Below, piece by piece: positions 18,032 to 26,348 of a stretch of 64,000 nucleotides of DNA (its first letter is position 1; each line of letters begins with the position of its first letter). The stretch spans positions 6,482,501-6,546,500 of the forward strand of contig NZ_CP108494.1 of NCBI RefSeq assembly GCF_041435435.1. The letters are read 5' to 3'. The DNA comes from Streptomyces sp. NBC_01241 (lineage in GTDB: Bacteria > Actinomycetota > Actinomycetes > Streptomycetales > Streptomycetaceae). The position numbers were made by a program, and so were the translations under genes. The notes under the pieces were generated by a model. It was not told the DNA's origin. It was given only the letters and a program-made list of their open reading frames with translations, and did no database searches.

Positions 18032-18802
18032 GTGACGTCTCTCGACAAGCCGACGTCCGACACGGACCGCACGACCCGCACCGACCAGCAGGAGGCCGAC
18101 GCGAAGGCGGTCACCGAGGCAGCGCTCTTCGAGGCGTTCGGCGGTGTCCGGGGAATGGTGGAGACAGTCCTTCCGGGGCTGCTCTTCGTCACGATTTTTA
18201 CGATCAAAAAGGATCTGCACATCTCGGCCATCGCGGCCCTGGTGGTGTCCCTGGTCCTCGTCGCCGTACGGCTGATCCGCAGGGACACCGTCAAGCACGC
18301 CTTCAGCGGTGTCTTCGGCGTGGCCTTCGGTGTGGTCTTCGCGATGATGACCGGCAATGCCAAGGACTTCTATCTGCCGGGCATGCTCTACACGCTCGGT
18401 CTGGCCCTCGCCTACCTGATCACCACCCTCGCCGGGGTGCCCCTGATCGGTCTGATCCTGGGGCCGGTGTTCAAGGAGAACCTCTCCTGGCGCACCAGGA
18501 ACCCCGGCCGCAAGAAGGCGTACGCCAAGTCCAGCTACGCCTGGGGGCTGATCCTGCTCGCCAAGTGCGCGATCCTCTTCCCGCTGTACTGGTGGGCCGA
18601 CACCACCCAGCTCGGCTGGATCCTCGTCGCGCTGAAGATCCCCCCGTTCCTGCTCGCGGTCTATTTGACCTGGGTCTTCCTCGCCAAGGCGCCGCCGCCC
18701 ATCGATGTGTTCGCCGAGATGGAGGCGGAGGAGCAGGCCGAGAAGGCCCGCAAGGCGGAAGTGGAAGCGGCCGCCGCCGCGGCACGACACCAGGAGTACT
18801 GA
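18032..18802 (+). CDS. DUF3159 family integral membrane protein
   Basis: A 256-residue protein with about five to six hydrophobic helices between residues 45 and 225, an acidic N-terminus and a Glu/Ala/Lys-rich C-terminal tail. The pattern LFEAFGGVRGMVETVLPGLL and the LGLALAYLITTLAGVPLIG region match DUF3159. Function is unknown. It starts at GTG 18032, 3 nt after the OB-fold stop. Its association with K+ transport genes is conserved context in this window only. Confidence 0.88.
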   Translation: MTSLDKPTSDTDRTTRTDQQEADAKAVTEAALFEAFGGVRGMVETVLPGLLFVTIFTIKKDLHISAIAALVVSLVLVAVRLIRRDTVKHAFSGVFGVAFGVVFAMMTGNAKDFYLPGMLYTLGLALAYLITTLAGVPLIGLILGPVFKENLSWRTRNPGRKKAYAKSSYAWGLILLAKCAILFPLYWWADTTQLGWILVALKIPPFLLAVYLTWVFLAKAPPPIDVFAEMEAEEQAEKARKAEVEAAAAAARHQEY

Positions 18803-18826
18803 ACCGCCCAGAACCTCTGGACGGCA

Positions 18827-18899
18827 GGACGGTAGACAGACGTAAGGGGCCCGGAACCGTGCGAAACGGTTCCGGGCCCCTTACGTCTGTCTACCGTCC
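18827..18899. terminator. Very long perfect bidirectional terminator
   Basis: Perfect 34-bp inverted repeat (18827-18860 and 18866-18899) with a 5-nt loop, lying exactly between the convergent DUF3159 and trkA genes. Confidence 0.92.
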
Positions 18900-18914
18900 A
18901 GTGCGGTCAGCCGG

Positions 18915-19592
18915 TCACTCGTCCGAGTCGCCCCGGCGCACAGACAGCAGGTCTTCCAGCTGTTCCTCGCGCGCCTGCGCGGCCACGAACAGCAGCTCGT
19001 CACCGGCCTCCAGCGTCTCGTCGGTGCCCGGCGTCAGAACGCGCTGCCCGCGGATGATGGTGACCAGCGAGGTGTCCTCCGGCCAGGCCACTTCGCCGAC
19101 CTGGGTGCCGGCCAGCGCCGACTCCGGGGGCAGCGTCAGCTCGACCAGGTTGGCGTCGCCGTGGCTGAAGCGCAGCAGCCGGACCAGGTCGCCGACGCTC
19201 ACCGCCTCCTCGACCAGGGCCGACATCAGGCGCGGCGTGGAGACCGCCACATCGACGCCCCAGGCCTCGTTGAACAGCCACTCGTTCTTCGGGTTGTTGA
19301 CCCGGGCGACGACCCTCGGTACGCCGTACTCGGTCTTCGCGAGCAGCGAGACGACCAGATTCACCTTGTCGTCGCCGGTCGCGGCGATCACGACGCTGCA
19401 GCGTTGCAGCGCCGCCTCGTCGAGCGAGGTGATCTCGCAGGCGTCCGCCAGCAGCCACTCGGCCATCGGTACCCGCTCCACCGAAATGGCCGTCGGCGCC
19501 TTGTCGACGAGCAGCACCTCGTGCCCGTTCTCCAGCAGCTCGCCCGCGATGGAGCGGCCCACCGCACCGGCCCCGGCAATCGCGACACGCAT
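18915..19592 (-). CDS. trkA: TrkA-family K+ channel/transport regulator (copy 1)
   Basis: A 225-residue RCK protein. The N-terminal Rossmann nucleotide-binding domain begins MRVAIAGAGAVGRSIAGEL (GxGxxG) and contains VVIAATGDDKVNL. The TrkA-C domain occupies about 145-215 (ALAGTQVGEVAWPED, LEAGDELLFVAA). Such proteins gate K+ channels or Trk/Ktr transporters through NAD(H), ATP or c-di-AMP. Its start codon shares one nucleotide with the stop of copy 2, so the two are co-translated, resembling the paired CeoB/CeoC proteins of mycobacteria. Confidence 0.93.
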   Translation of the reverse strand: MRVAIAGAGAVGRSIAGELLENGHEVLLVDKAPTAISVERVPMAEWLLADACEITSLDEAALQRCSVVIAATGDDKVNLVVSLLAKTEYGVPRVVARVNNPKNEWLFNEAWGVDVAVSTPRLMSALVEEAVSVGDLVRLLRFSHGDANLVELTLPPESALAGTQVGEVAWPEDTSLVTIIRGQRVLTPGTDETLEAGDELLFVAAQAREEQLEDLLSVRRGDSDE

Positions 19593-20260
19593 CAGTGACC
19601 GCCCTCCTCAGGGCCTTCGGCAAAGGCCGCCTCGACCTTCGCGATCTCGTCCGTACGCATCATCACGTGGACCAGGTCGCCCTCCTGCAGCACTGTCTGC
19701 GAGCTGGGCAGTATGGCTTCGCCCAACCGGGTGAGGAACGCCACGCGGACGCCCGTCTCCTCCTGCAGCGTGCTGATCTTGTGGCCGATCCAGGACGGGG
19801 TGGTGTGCACCTCCGCGAGCTGCACTCCGCCGCTCGGATCCCGCCACAGCGGCTCGGCGCCCGAGGGCAGCAGCCGCCGCAGCATCTGGTCCGCGGTCCA
19901 GCGCACGGTGGCGACGGTGGGGATACCGAGACGCTGGTAGACCTCGGCGCGCCGGGGGTCGTAGATCCGCGCCGCGACATTCTCGATGCCGAACATCTCG
20001 CGGGCGACCCGGGCGGCGATGATGTTCGAGTTGTCGCCGCTGCTCACGGCGGCGAACGCACCGGCCTCTTCGATCCCCGCCTCGCGAAGGGTGTCCTGGT
20101 CGAAGCCGACACCGGTGACGCGCCGCCCACCGAATCCGGATCCCAGGCGCCGGAACGCCGTCGGGTCCTGATCGACGACGGCGACCGTGTGCCCCTGCTG
20201 TTCCAGGGTCTGCGCGAGAGCGGCTCCGACTCGCCCGCAGCCCATGATGACGATGTGCAC
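19592..20260 (-). CDS. trkA: TrkA-family K+ transport regulator (copy 2)
   Basis: A 222-residue RCK protein, first gene of the minus-strand pair. The Rossmann motif is MHIVIMGCGRVGAALAQTL, with FAAVSSGDNSNIIAARVA, and the C-terminal TrkA-C domain starts near residue 140 (TTPSWIGHKISTLQEETG). The two copies are clearly paralogous but diverged. Pairing suggests a heteromeric regulator. No pore subunit lies beside it except the divergently transcribed KimA-like gene. Confidence 0.93.
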   Translation of the reverse strand: MHIVIMGCGRVGAALAQTLEQQGHTVAVVDQDPTAFRRLGSGFGGRRVTGVGFDQDTLREAGIEEAGAFAAVSSGDNSNIIAARVAREMFGIENVAARIYDPRRAEVYQRLGIPTVATVRWTADQMLRRLLPSGAEPLWRDPSGGVQLAEVHTTPSWIGHKISTLQEETGVRVAFLTRLGEAILPSSQTVLQEGDLVHVMMRTDEIAKVEAAFAEGPEEGGH

Positions 20261-20466
20261 CTTGCGCCTACCTCGCAGTCCTGGTCGTCCGGCTGACCTG
20301 CGAAAACACCCTGCTCACACTTCTTTCTCAGCTTGCCGGGCAAACAACGGGGCAACGGTCTGTCCCGTTGCCCAGGATGAGCTTATGCGGCCGGGAGTGC
20401 GAGGCCTCATCCGCGTGCGCTTTCGCCGCGCCCGTGCTGCGGACGAGATACGGACGGAGGCGGACG

Positions 20467-20878
20467 GAGAGCGGCGGCAAGCCGTACGCCAGGCGGGCGC
20501 CCCGACCGCAGCGCGTGCCGGGCATCGACGCGTCCGCCGAACCCGCCCGTACCCGGGAGCGGATCGTCCGGACCGCGGCCGGCACCGCACGGCTCATCGG
20601 GGCGCGCCGTGAGCTCACCGAGGTCGTCACTGAGCTGGACGAGCGCTACCACGCGGGCACGTACGGCATCCCCGACGACACCACCCTCGACGCGATGCGG
20701 CTCGCCGCCCCTACGGTGGGCATGGTCGCCGACCCCGTGTAGGAGGGGAAGCCGATGGCCGGAACGGTCGACCTCGTGGCGCGCGGCGAGATCGCCCGCG
20801 ATTGCACCGTTCTTTACGCCCCTATCGGTGGCCGACTCGCGCTCAACGGTTACAGCGCCCTGTTCGCGGACGCCTGAG
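20467..20878 (+). pseudogene. Decayed 1-aminocyclopropane-1-carboxylate deaminase / D-cysteine desulfhydrase
   Basis: Remnant of a PLP-dependent enzyme of the AcdS/DcyD family. The reading frame gives VPGIDASAEPARTRERI, then DERYHAGTYGIPDDTTLDAM and GMVADPV. A TAG (20740-20742) follows where the family has Tyr (DPVYEGK). After the stop the same frame continues EGKPMAGTVDLVARGEI and LYAPIGGRLALNGYSALF to TGA at 20878. Upstream, GGKPYA (20470-20487) matches an earlier part of the enzyme, so an internal deletion joins them. The PLP-lysine half is missing. It fills the gap between the divergent trkA pair and the KimA-like gene. Confidence 0.75.
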
Positions 20879-20990
20879 TGCAAGGATTTCGTTAAGGATT
20901 TCGTGGCTTTCTCGGCCGAGCGCAGGAGATTGCGGGGCCACGCGGTTAGCGGGTCTGCGGCTTCCATACGGAACGCTTACGATCCTCTGC

Positions 20991-23039
20991 GTGTCCAAAC
21001 TGACCGACCTGCCCAAACGGATCCTGATCGGACGGGCGCTACGCAGCGACAAGCTGGGAGAGACGCTCCTCCCCAAGCGCATCGCACTTCCCGTCTTCGC
21101 ATCCGACCCGCTGTCATCGGTGGCGTACGCACCCGGGGAAGTTCTCCTGGTGCTCTCTGTCGCGGGCGTGTCGGCCTACCACTTCAGTCCCTGGATCGCG
21201 CTCGCCGTCGTGGTGCTGATGTTCACGGTCGTCGCCTCGTACCGGCAGAACGTGCACGCGTATCCGAGCGGTGGTGGTGACTACGAGGTCGCCACCACCA
21301 ACCTCGGGCCCAAGGCCGGTCTCACCGTGGCCAGTGCGCTGCTGGTCGACTACGTGCTGACCGTCGCCGTGTCGATCGCCTCCGGGGTGGAGAACCTCGG
21401 GTCCGCGATCCCGTTCGTCGTCGAACACAAGACGGCGTGCGCGATCGCGGCCATTGTGCTGCTGACGCTGATGAATCTGCGTGGCGTCAAGGAATCCGGC
21501 AAGCTCTTCGCCATTCCCACGTACCTTTTCGTGGCCGGGGTCTTCATCATGATCATCTGGGGCGCGTTCCGGGGGCTGGTCCTCGGTGACACCATGCACG
21601 CCCCGACCTCGGGTTACGAGATCAAGGCCGAGCACCAGGGTCTGGCCGGTTTCGCACTGGTCTTCCTGCTGCTGCGGGCCTTCTCCTCCGGCTGTGCGGC
21701 CCTCACCGGCGTCGAGGCGATCAGCAACGGCGTGCCCGCCTTCCGCAAGCCGAAGAGCAAGAACGCCGCGACCACCCTCGCGATGATGGGTCTGCTGGCC
21801 GTCACCATGTTCTGCGGCATCATCGGCCTGGCCATGGCCACCGACGTGAAGATGGCGGAGAACCCGGCCAAGGACCTGCTCAACAACGGCGTCCCGGTCG
21901 GCTCAAGCTTCGTCCAGGACCCGGTGATCTCCCAGGTCGCGGCCGCCGTCTTCGGCGAACGCACCTTCTTCTTCATTGTCCTCGCCGGGGCCACCGCACT
22001 CGTTCTCTTCCTGGCCGCCAACACCGCGTACAACGGCTTCCCGCTGCTCGGCTCGATCCTCGCCCAGGACCGCTACCTGCCGCGCCAGCTCCACACCCGC
22101 GGTGACCGGCTCGCCTTCTCCAACGGCATCGTGCTGCTGGCGGGAGCCGCGATCCTGCTCGTCTGGATCTACGGAGCGGACTCGACCCGGCTCATCCAGC
22201 TCTACATCGTCGGTGTCTTCGTCTCCTTCACCCTCAGCCAGATCGGCATGGTCAGGCACTGGAACCGCCACCTGGCGACGGAGAAGGACCCGGCCAAGCG
22301 CCGCCACATGATGCGCTCGCGCGCCATCAACACCTTCGGCGCCTTCTTCACCGGCCTGGTGCTCGTCGTCGTGCTCGCCACCAAGTTCACCCACGGTGCC
22401 TGGGTCGCACTGCTCGGCATGGTGATCTTCTACGGGACGATGACCGCGATCCGCCGGCACTACGACCGGGTCTCCGAGGAGATCGCGGCGGAGGAGACCC
22501 CGCTCGACGAGACGATGCGGCCCTCCAGGGTCCACTCGATCGTCCTGGTCTCCAAGCTCCACCGGCCCACGCTGCGCGCCCTCGCCTACGCCAAGCTGAT
22601 CCGCTCCGACCGTCTGGAGGCGCTCTCCATCAGCGTCGACGTGGCCGAGACCAAGGCGCTCAAGGAGGACTGGGAGCGGCGCGGCATCGACATCCCGCTG
22701 AAGATCCTCGACTCCCCGTACCGCGAGGTGACCCGTCCCGTCATCGACTACGTGAAGGGCCTGCGCCGGGAAAGCCCGCGCGACGTCGTGAGCGTGTACA
22801 TCCCGGAGTACGTGGTCGGCCACTGGTACGAGCATCTCCTCCACAACCAGAGCGCACTGCGCCTGAAGGGGCGGCTGCTGTTCACCCCGGGCGTGATGGT
22901 GACCTCCGTCCCGTACCAGCTGGAGTCCTCCGAGGCGGCGAAGAAGCGCGCCAGGAAGCGCGCCGAGTGGAGCGCACCGGGCTCGGTGCGCCGCGGCCCC
23001 GTGGAACGCAGGCCCAAGGAACCCGCGAACAAGGGCTGA
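20991..23039 (+). CDS. KimA-like APC-superfamily potassium transporter
   Basis: A 682-residue membrane protein with about twelve spans in residues 30-465 and a soluble C-terminal domain of about 200 residues. Several segments match Bacillus KimA (YdaO) closely as I recall it: FASDPLSSVAYA, GGGDYEVATTNLG, LVDYVLTVAVSIASG, AFSSGCAALTGVEAISNG and VSFTLSQIGMVRHW. KimA is a proton-coupled K+ importer. Substrate here is inferred from that match and from the adjoining kdp and trkA genes; an amino-acid permease is the alternative. It starts at GTG 20991. Confidence 0.88.
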   Translation: MSKLTDLPKRILIGRALRSDKLGETLLPKRIALPVFASDPLSSVAYAPGEVLLVLSVAGVSAYHFSPWIALAVVVLMFTVVASYRQNVHAYPSGGGDYEVATTNLGPKAGLTVASALLVDYVLTVAVSIASGVENLGSAIPFVVEHKTACAIAAIVLLTLMNLRGVKESGKLFAIPTYLFVAGVFIMIIWGAFRGLVLGDTMHAPTSGYEIKAEHQGLAGFALVFLLLRAFSSGCAALTGVEAISNGVPAFRKPKSKNAATTLAMMGLLAVTMFCGIIGLAMATDVKMAENPAKDLLNNGVPVGSSFVQDPVISQVAAAVFGERTFFFIVLAGATALVLFLAANTAYNGFPLLGSILAQDRYLPRQLHTRGDRLAFSNGIVLLAGAAILLVWIYGADSTRLIQLYIVGVFVSFTLSQIGMVRHWNRHLATEKDPAKRRHMMRSRAINTFGAFFTGLVLVVVLATKFTHGAWVALLGMVIFYGTMTAIRRHYDRVSEEIAAEETPLDETMRPSRVHSIVLVSKLHRPTLRALAYAKLIRSDRLEALSISVDVAETKALKEDWERRGIDIPLKILDSPYREVTRPVIDYVKGLRRESPRDVVSVYIPEYVVGHWYEHLLHNQSALRLKGRLLFTPGVMVTSVPYQLESSEAAKKRARKRAEWSAPGSVRRGPVERRPKEPANKG

Positions 23040-23102
23040 CCGCGCCCGTCGCGGCCGGTGCCGGCCCGCCATATGGGCCGACCGGGCCCGCCTGCTCGTG
23101 GT

Positions 23103-23155
23103 AAACGGCCGGACGACACCCACGTAGACTCGTGGGTTGTTGTCCGGCCGTTTTT
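23103..23155 (+). terminator. Terminator after the KimA-like gene
   Basis: Stem of about 22 bp with one bulge (23103-23124 and 23131-23153), followed by a run of five T (23151-23155). It lies just upstream of the RNA methyltransferase start. Confidence 0.8.
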
Positions 23156-23181
23156 CCCTTGATCTCTGGAGCCACCCCCTC

Positions 23182-24510
23182 ATGCAGAACGAACCCACGT
23201 CGTCGCTGGTCGGGGAGGAGTATGAGGTCGAGGTCGGGCCGGTCGCACACGGCGGCCACTGCATCGCCCGCACCTCGGAGGGCCGGGTCCTCTTCGTACG
23301 GCACACGCTCCCCGGCGAGAAGATCATCGCCAAGGTCACGGAGGGCGAGAGCGACTCCCGCTTCCTGCGGGCCGACGCGGTACGGATCATCGAGGCGTCC
23401 AAGGACCGTGTCGAGGCGCCCTGCCCGTACGCGGGTCCCGGCAAGTGCGGCGGCTGCGACTGGCAGCACGCCAAGCCCGGCGCCCAGCGCAGGCTCAAGG
23501 GCGAAGTGATCGCCGAACAGCTCCAGCGCCTCGCGGGCCTCACCCCCGAGGAGGCGGGCTGGGACGGCACCGTCATGCCGGCCGAGGGCGACAAGCTCCC
23601 CGCGGGCGAGGTCCCGGCCTGGCGCACGCGGGTCCAGTACGCCGTCGACGAGGACGGCCGCGTCGGTCTGCGCAAGCACCGTTCGCACGACGTGGAGCCC
23701 ATCGAGCGCTGTCTGATCGCGGCCCCCGGCGTCACCGAGCTCGGCATCGAGAAGCGGGAATGGCCCGGCATGGCCTCGGTGGAAGCCATCGCCGCCACCG
23801 GCTCCCACGACCGCCAGGTCATCCTGACGCCGAAGCCCGGCGGCCGGCTGCCCCTCGTCGAACTCGACAAGCCCGTCTCGGTGATGCGCGTCGACGAGCG
23901 TGACGGCGGTGTCCACCGGGTGCACGGCCGCGCATTCGTCCGCGAGCGCGCCGACGACCGCACCTACCGCGTCGGCTCGGGCGGCTTCTGGCAGGTCCAC
24001 CCGCAGGCCGCCAATACCCTCGTCCGCGCCGTCATGCAGGGCCTCCTGCCCCGCAAGGGCGACACCGCGCTCGACCTCTACTGCGGCGTCGGCCTGTTCG
24101 CGGGCGCCCTCGGCCAGCGCATCGGCGAGAAGGGCGCGGTCCTGGGCATCGAGTCCGGCAAGCGCGCCGTCGAGGACGCCCGGCACAACCTGAAGGACCT
24201 GGAGCGGGTCCGCATCGAGCACGGCAAGGTCGACCAGGTCCTGCCGCGCACCGGCATCACCGAGACCGACCTGATCGTCCTCGACCCCCCGCGCGCAGGC
24301 GCCGGCAAGCAGACGGTCAAGCACCTGACCGGCCTCGGCGCCCGCCGCATCGCCTACGTCGCCTGCGACCCGGCAGCCCTCGCCCGCGACCTGGCGTACT
24401 TCCGCGACGGCGGGTACAGGGTGCGGACGTTGCGGGCGTTCGATCTGTTTCCGATGACCCATCATGTCGAGTGCGTCGCGATCCTTGAGCCCGCCGCAAA
24501 GGGCGCCTGA
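23182..24510 (+). CDS. TrmA/RumA-type 23S rRNA or tRNA (uracil-5-)-methyltransferase
   Basis: A 442-residue SAM-dependent RNA m5U methyltransferase. A TRAM domain lies at about 8-70. A [4Fe-4S]-type cysteine motif follows (CPYAGPGKCGGCDWQH). The SAM site is ALDLYCGVGLFAGAL, then LDPPRAGAGK, and the catalytic cysteine is in YVACDPAALARD. Whether it modifies rRNA or tRNA cannot be told from sequence. The ATG at 23182 is preceded by CTGGAG. It is the last clearly core gene before the accessory region. Confidence 0.93.
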   Translation: MQNEPTSSLVGEEYEVEVGPVAHGGHCIARTSEGRVLFVRHTLPGEKIIAKVTEGESDSRFLRADAVRIIEASKDRVEAPCPYAGPGKCGGCDWQHAKPGAQRRLKGEVIAEQLQRLAGLTPEEAGWDGTVMPAEGDKLPAGEVPAWRTRVQYAVDEDGRVGLRKHRSHDVEPIERCLIAAPGVTELGIEKREWPGMASVEAIAATGSHDRQVILTPKPGGRLPLVELDKPVSVMRVDERDGGVHRVHGRAFVRERADDRTYRVGSGGFWQVHPQAANTLVRAVMQGLLPRKGDTALDLYCGVGLFAGALGQRIGEKGAVLGIESGKRAVEDARHNLKDLERVRIEHGKVDQVLPRTGITETDLIVLDPPRAGAGKQTVKHLTGLGARRIAYVACDPAALARDLAYFRDGGYRVRTLRAFDLFPMTHHVECVAILEPAAKGA

Positions 24511-24567
24511 CCTGCTGTTTCGCCGAGTGTGCATTATGTGCGCTGTGGGCGTTACGGGCGATATCTT

Positions 24568-24631
24568 GACGCATGAGCGACGCACGTGACGCACGTTTGA
24601 CGCACGTTTGACGCACGTTTGACGCACGTCC
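24568..24631 (+). repeat. Tandem 11-bp repeat array
   Basis: Six consecutive units based on GACGCACGTTT: a degenerate first unit (24568-24578), a 9-nt unit (24579-24587), three exact copies (24588-24620) and a last unit ending CC (24621-24631). Confidence 0.9.
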
Positions 24632-24677
24632 TGATGGGGTGTCAGGAGATCGTGGATATCCCTGATGGAACGTCAGG
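24630..24677 (+). promoter_or_regulatory. Pair of CCTGATGG-N3-GTCAGG dyads
   Basis: Two 17-nt palindromic sites at 24630-24646 and 24661-24677, identical except for the central 3 nt and spaced 31 bp (about three helical turns). They look like paired operators; the regulator is unknown. Confidence 0.5.
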
Positions 24678-24879
24678 TACGGGTTAGTGGGAGCTCGGTC
24701 TTTGCCGTGTCTTTCGCGGCGGATTCGGTACAGCGGGTTGGCCTCAGGTGAGAGGGCTACGGTGGAGTCGGTCGCCACCGGCCGACGTCAGCGCGTCGTG
24801 TCATGGTCGAATTCCGTTTCAACGTGTAGCGGCTGACTTATCACCACGTCGCTGATCTGGCAAACATGCAGGTCAGTCA

Positions 24880-24917
24880 GGGTCCGGCTCTTTTGAGTCG
24901 GGCCCTTGATTTTTTCC
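24880..24917 (+). terminator. Intrinsic terminator without an obvious gene upstream
   Basis: An 11-bp stem with two G-U pairs (24880-24890 and 24895-24905), TTTT loop, then TTGATTTTTTCC. It is one of the few T-tailed terminators here and implies a transcript from 24640-24880, perhaps a small RNA or a lost gene. Confidence 0.6.
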
Positions 24918-25000
24918 GTGCTGGGATGGTGCTGGAATAGCTGCCCCCCCGTCACCGGTCATCACTCCTGCTCATCCCTACCGTGCTGGGATCGTGCTGG
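24916..25000 (+). repeat. Duplicated 20-nt motif, att-arm-like
   Basis: CCGTGCTGGGATGGTGCTGG at 24916-24935 and the same with one change at 24981-25000. TGCTGG-rich direct repeats after a terminator recall integrase arm sites of Streptomyces elements; this is inference. Confidence 0.4.
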
Positions 25001-25171
25001 GATGGGATGGGAACGCCTGTACTGAGTTTCGGACAGTCCGCTGCCCGGTGCGACGGGTGAGCAGGAAGAGGCTTCATCCACACGTTTTCTTCACGTCCTC
25101 GTGGTCTCGTGCGGAAACAAATCTGCACCCGCCCGACGTTGTCGATCTCCTAGTCGAGGGGGAAGTCGGGC

Positions 25172-26053
25172 GTGAAGCTGTTCCACACAACGAAAGGCGG
25201 CGTGACTGAGGTCACGCCGCGTCTTGCCGACGTTGAGGCGGATGTACAGAGCCTCATAGAGGCGCACATGGAGACAATGCTGGGGGTGCGGTTCCTGACG
25301 AGCGAGTACGTAATCGGATGCGCCGATGGCGGACGTATCGACTCGCTGGGCCTCGATGAGAATGGCGCACCCGTGATCGTCGAGTACAAGCGCGGCACAG
25401 ACGCCGGCGTAATCAACCAGGGCCTCTACTACATGGCCTGGCTGGTGAACCATAAGGACGTCTTCCGGAACCTGGTTCGCGACCGGCTCGGGGTTACGGT
25501 CGCGTCCCAGATCCTGTGGAGCGCACCTCGACTGATCTGTGTGGCCGGCGACTTCACCCGCTACGACGCGCACGCCGTGCGCGAGCACCGACGGTCGATC
25601 GATCTTGTCCGCTACCAGTACTTCGGCAGCAATCACTTCAGCCTTGAGACCGTGGCTTCCGTCACGGGGCGGTCGGCTCAGGGCAAACGGGTACGTCGCC
25701 GCGCAGTCGGGGAGCTGCCCCTTCGAAAGCAGGGCGGAGCAATGGCCGAGCTGGCACAGGCGGTCGACGAGGTCCTCATCGGACTGGGCGGAAACGTCAC
25801 TCGTGTACAGCGTAAGCAGTACCGCGCCTATCAGCGGCTCCGGAACTTCGCGTGCCTCATCCCGCCGCAGCAGGCCAAAGTGGTGGTTTACCTGAAGGCG
25901 GCTCCAACAGCGGTGGACCTAGTGCCCGGATTCACTCGGGACGTGACGGGGCTTGGTCACCATGGCACGGGCGATCTGGAGGTTCAGCTTCGCACCGAGG
26001 GCGACGTGGAGCGAGCCCAGGAATTGTTCCGACTCAGTTACGCCGCTGCGTGA
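25172..26053 (+). CDS. NucS-like PD-(D/E)XK nuclease domain fused to DUF5655-type domain
   Basis: A 293-residue protein. The N-terminal half has a nuclease signature, D57 in GRIDSLGLDENG and E71-x-K73 in VIVEYKRG, followed by VINQGLYYMAWL as in DUF91/NucS endonucleases. The C-terminal part (about 185-290) has YRAYQRLRNFACLIPP and GFTRDVTGLGHHGTGDLEV, the DUF5655 pattern. It probably cleaves DNA in a defence or repair role. It starts at GTG 25172 behind GAGGGGGAAG. A broken paralogue lies at 58805-59286 at the other side of the defence core. Confidence 0.82.
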   Translation: MKLFHTTKGGVTEVTPRLADVEADVQSLIEAHMETMLGVRFLTSEYVIGCADGGRIDSLGLDENGAPVIVEYKRGTDAGVINQGLYYMAWLVNHKDVFRNLVRDRLGVTVASQILWSAPRLICVAGDFTRYDAHAVREHRRSIDLVRYQYFGSNHFSLETVASVTGRSAQGKRVRRRAVGELPLRKQGGAMAELAQAVDEVLIGLGGNVTRVQRKQYRAYQRLRNFACLIPPQQAKVVVYLKAAPTAVDLVPGFTRDVTGLGHHGTGDLEVQLRTEGDVERAQELFRLSYAAA

Positions 26054-26166
26054 AGGGGCGATGTTCCGTACTGCCGGGCGAATTTCGCGGTTGGAGTAGT
26101 CGCTCGTCGTGTGCTGCCTCTCGTCGGCTGATCAGGAAGTGGCGGTGGATCTACAAGTATTCGGCG

Positions 26167-26193
26167 GTTCCCCGGTTTCGGTAACCGGGGAAC
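26167..26193. repeat. CCGGTT-N5-AACCGG family palindrome, copy 1
   Basis: 11-bp perfect arms (26167-26177, 26183-26193), loop TCGGT. It lies 113 nt downstream of the DUF5655 gene. Related palindromes occur at 28911, 59393 and 59611. Confidence 0.75.
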
Positions 26194-26314
26194 GGCCGGT
26201 ATATTGCCGCCGCTACTCAGTTAGTCGCCGTCGGAGTTTGCACGCTCAATGCCAGGATTCCGACGGCGGACACGGCAGTCCTCCAACAGTCACGGTGAGC
26301 TGCTGCCGAGAGGC

Positions 26315-26348
26315 AGGCGGTGGCCTCGGCGGGAAGCAGGGTGCGGCT
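26315..26348. repeat. 34-nt exact repeat of a nucleotidyltransferase segment
   Basis: Identical to 27311-27344, which encodes SRTLLPAEATA in the nucleotidyltransferase gene. The same orientation and reading frame are kept here, but the flanks do not match. It marks a partial duplication or decayed gene. Confidence 0.8.

Larger units (their letters stand above)
24511..25171. other. Gene-poor boundary region
   Basis: 661 nt with no convincing ORF. It holds the 11-bp tandem array (24568-24631), a pair of 17-nt dyads (24630-24646, 24661-24677), a T-tailed terminator (24880-24917) and a duplicated 20-nt motif (24916-24935, 24981-25000). The mix resembles the attachment and leader region of a Streptomyces integrative element. 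No integrase gene is present. Confidence 0.5.

Noticed and set aside
20407..20967. 186-residue minus-strand ORF between trkA and the KimA-like gene
   Set aside because: It is antisense to the ACC-deaminase remnant, which explains the coding-like signal on the plus strand.
24568..24631. CRISPR array
   Set aside because: The units are contiguous 11-bp tandems without spacers, and no cas genes are nearby.
24780..24910. tRNA gene as an integration target
   Set aside because: No cloverleaf, T-arm GTTCGANTC in context or acceptor stem could be found; only a terminator hairpin is present.
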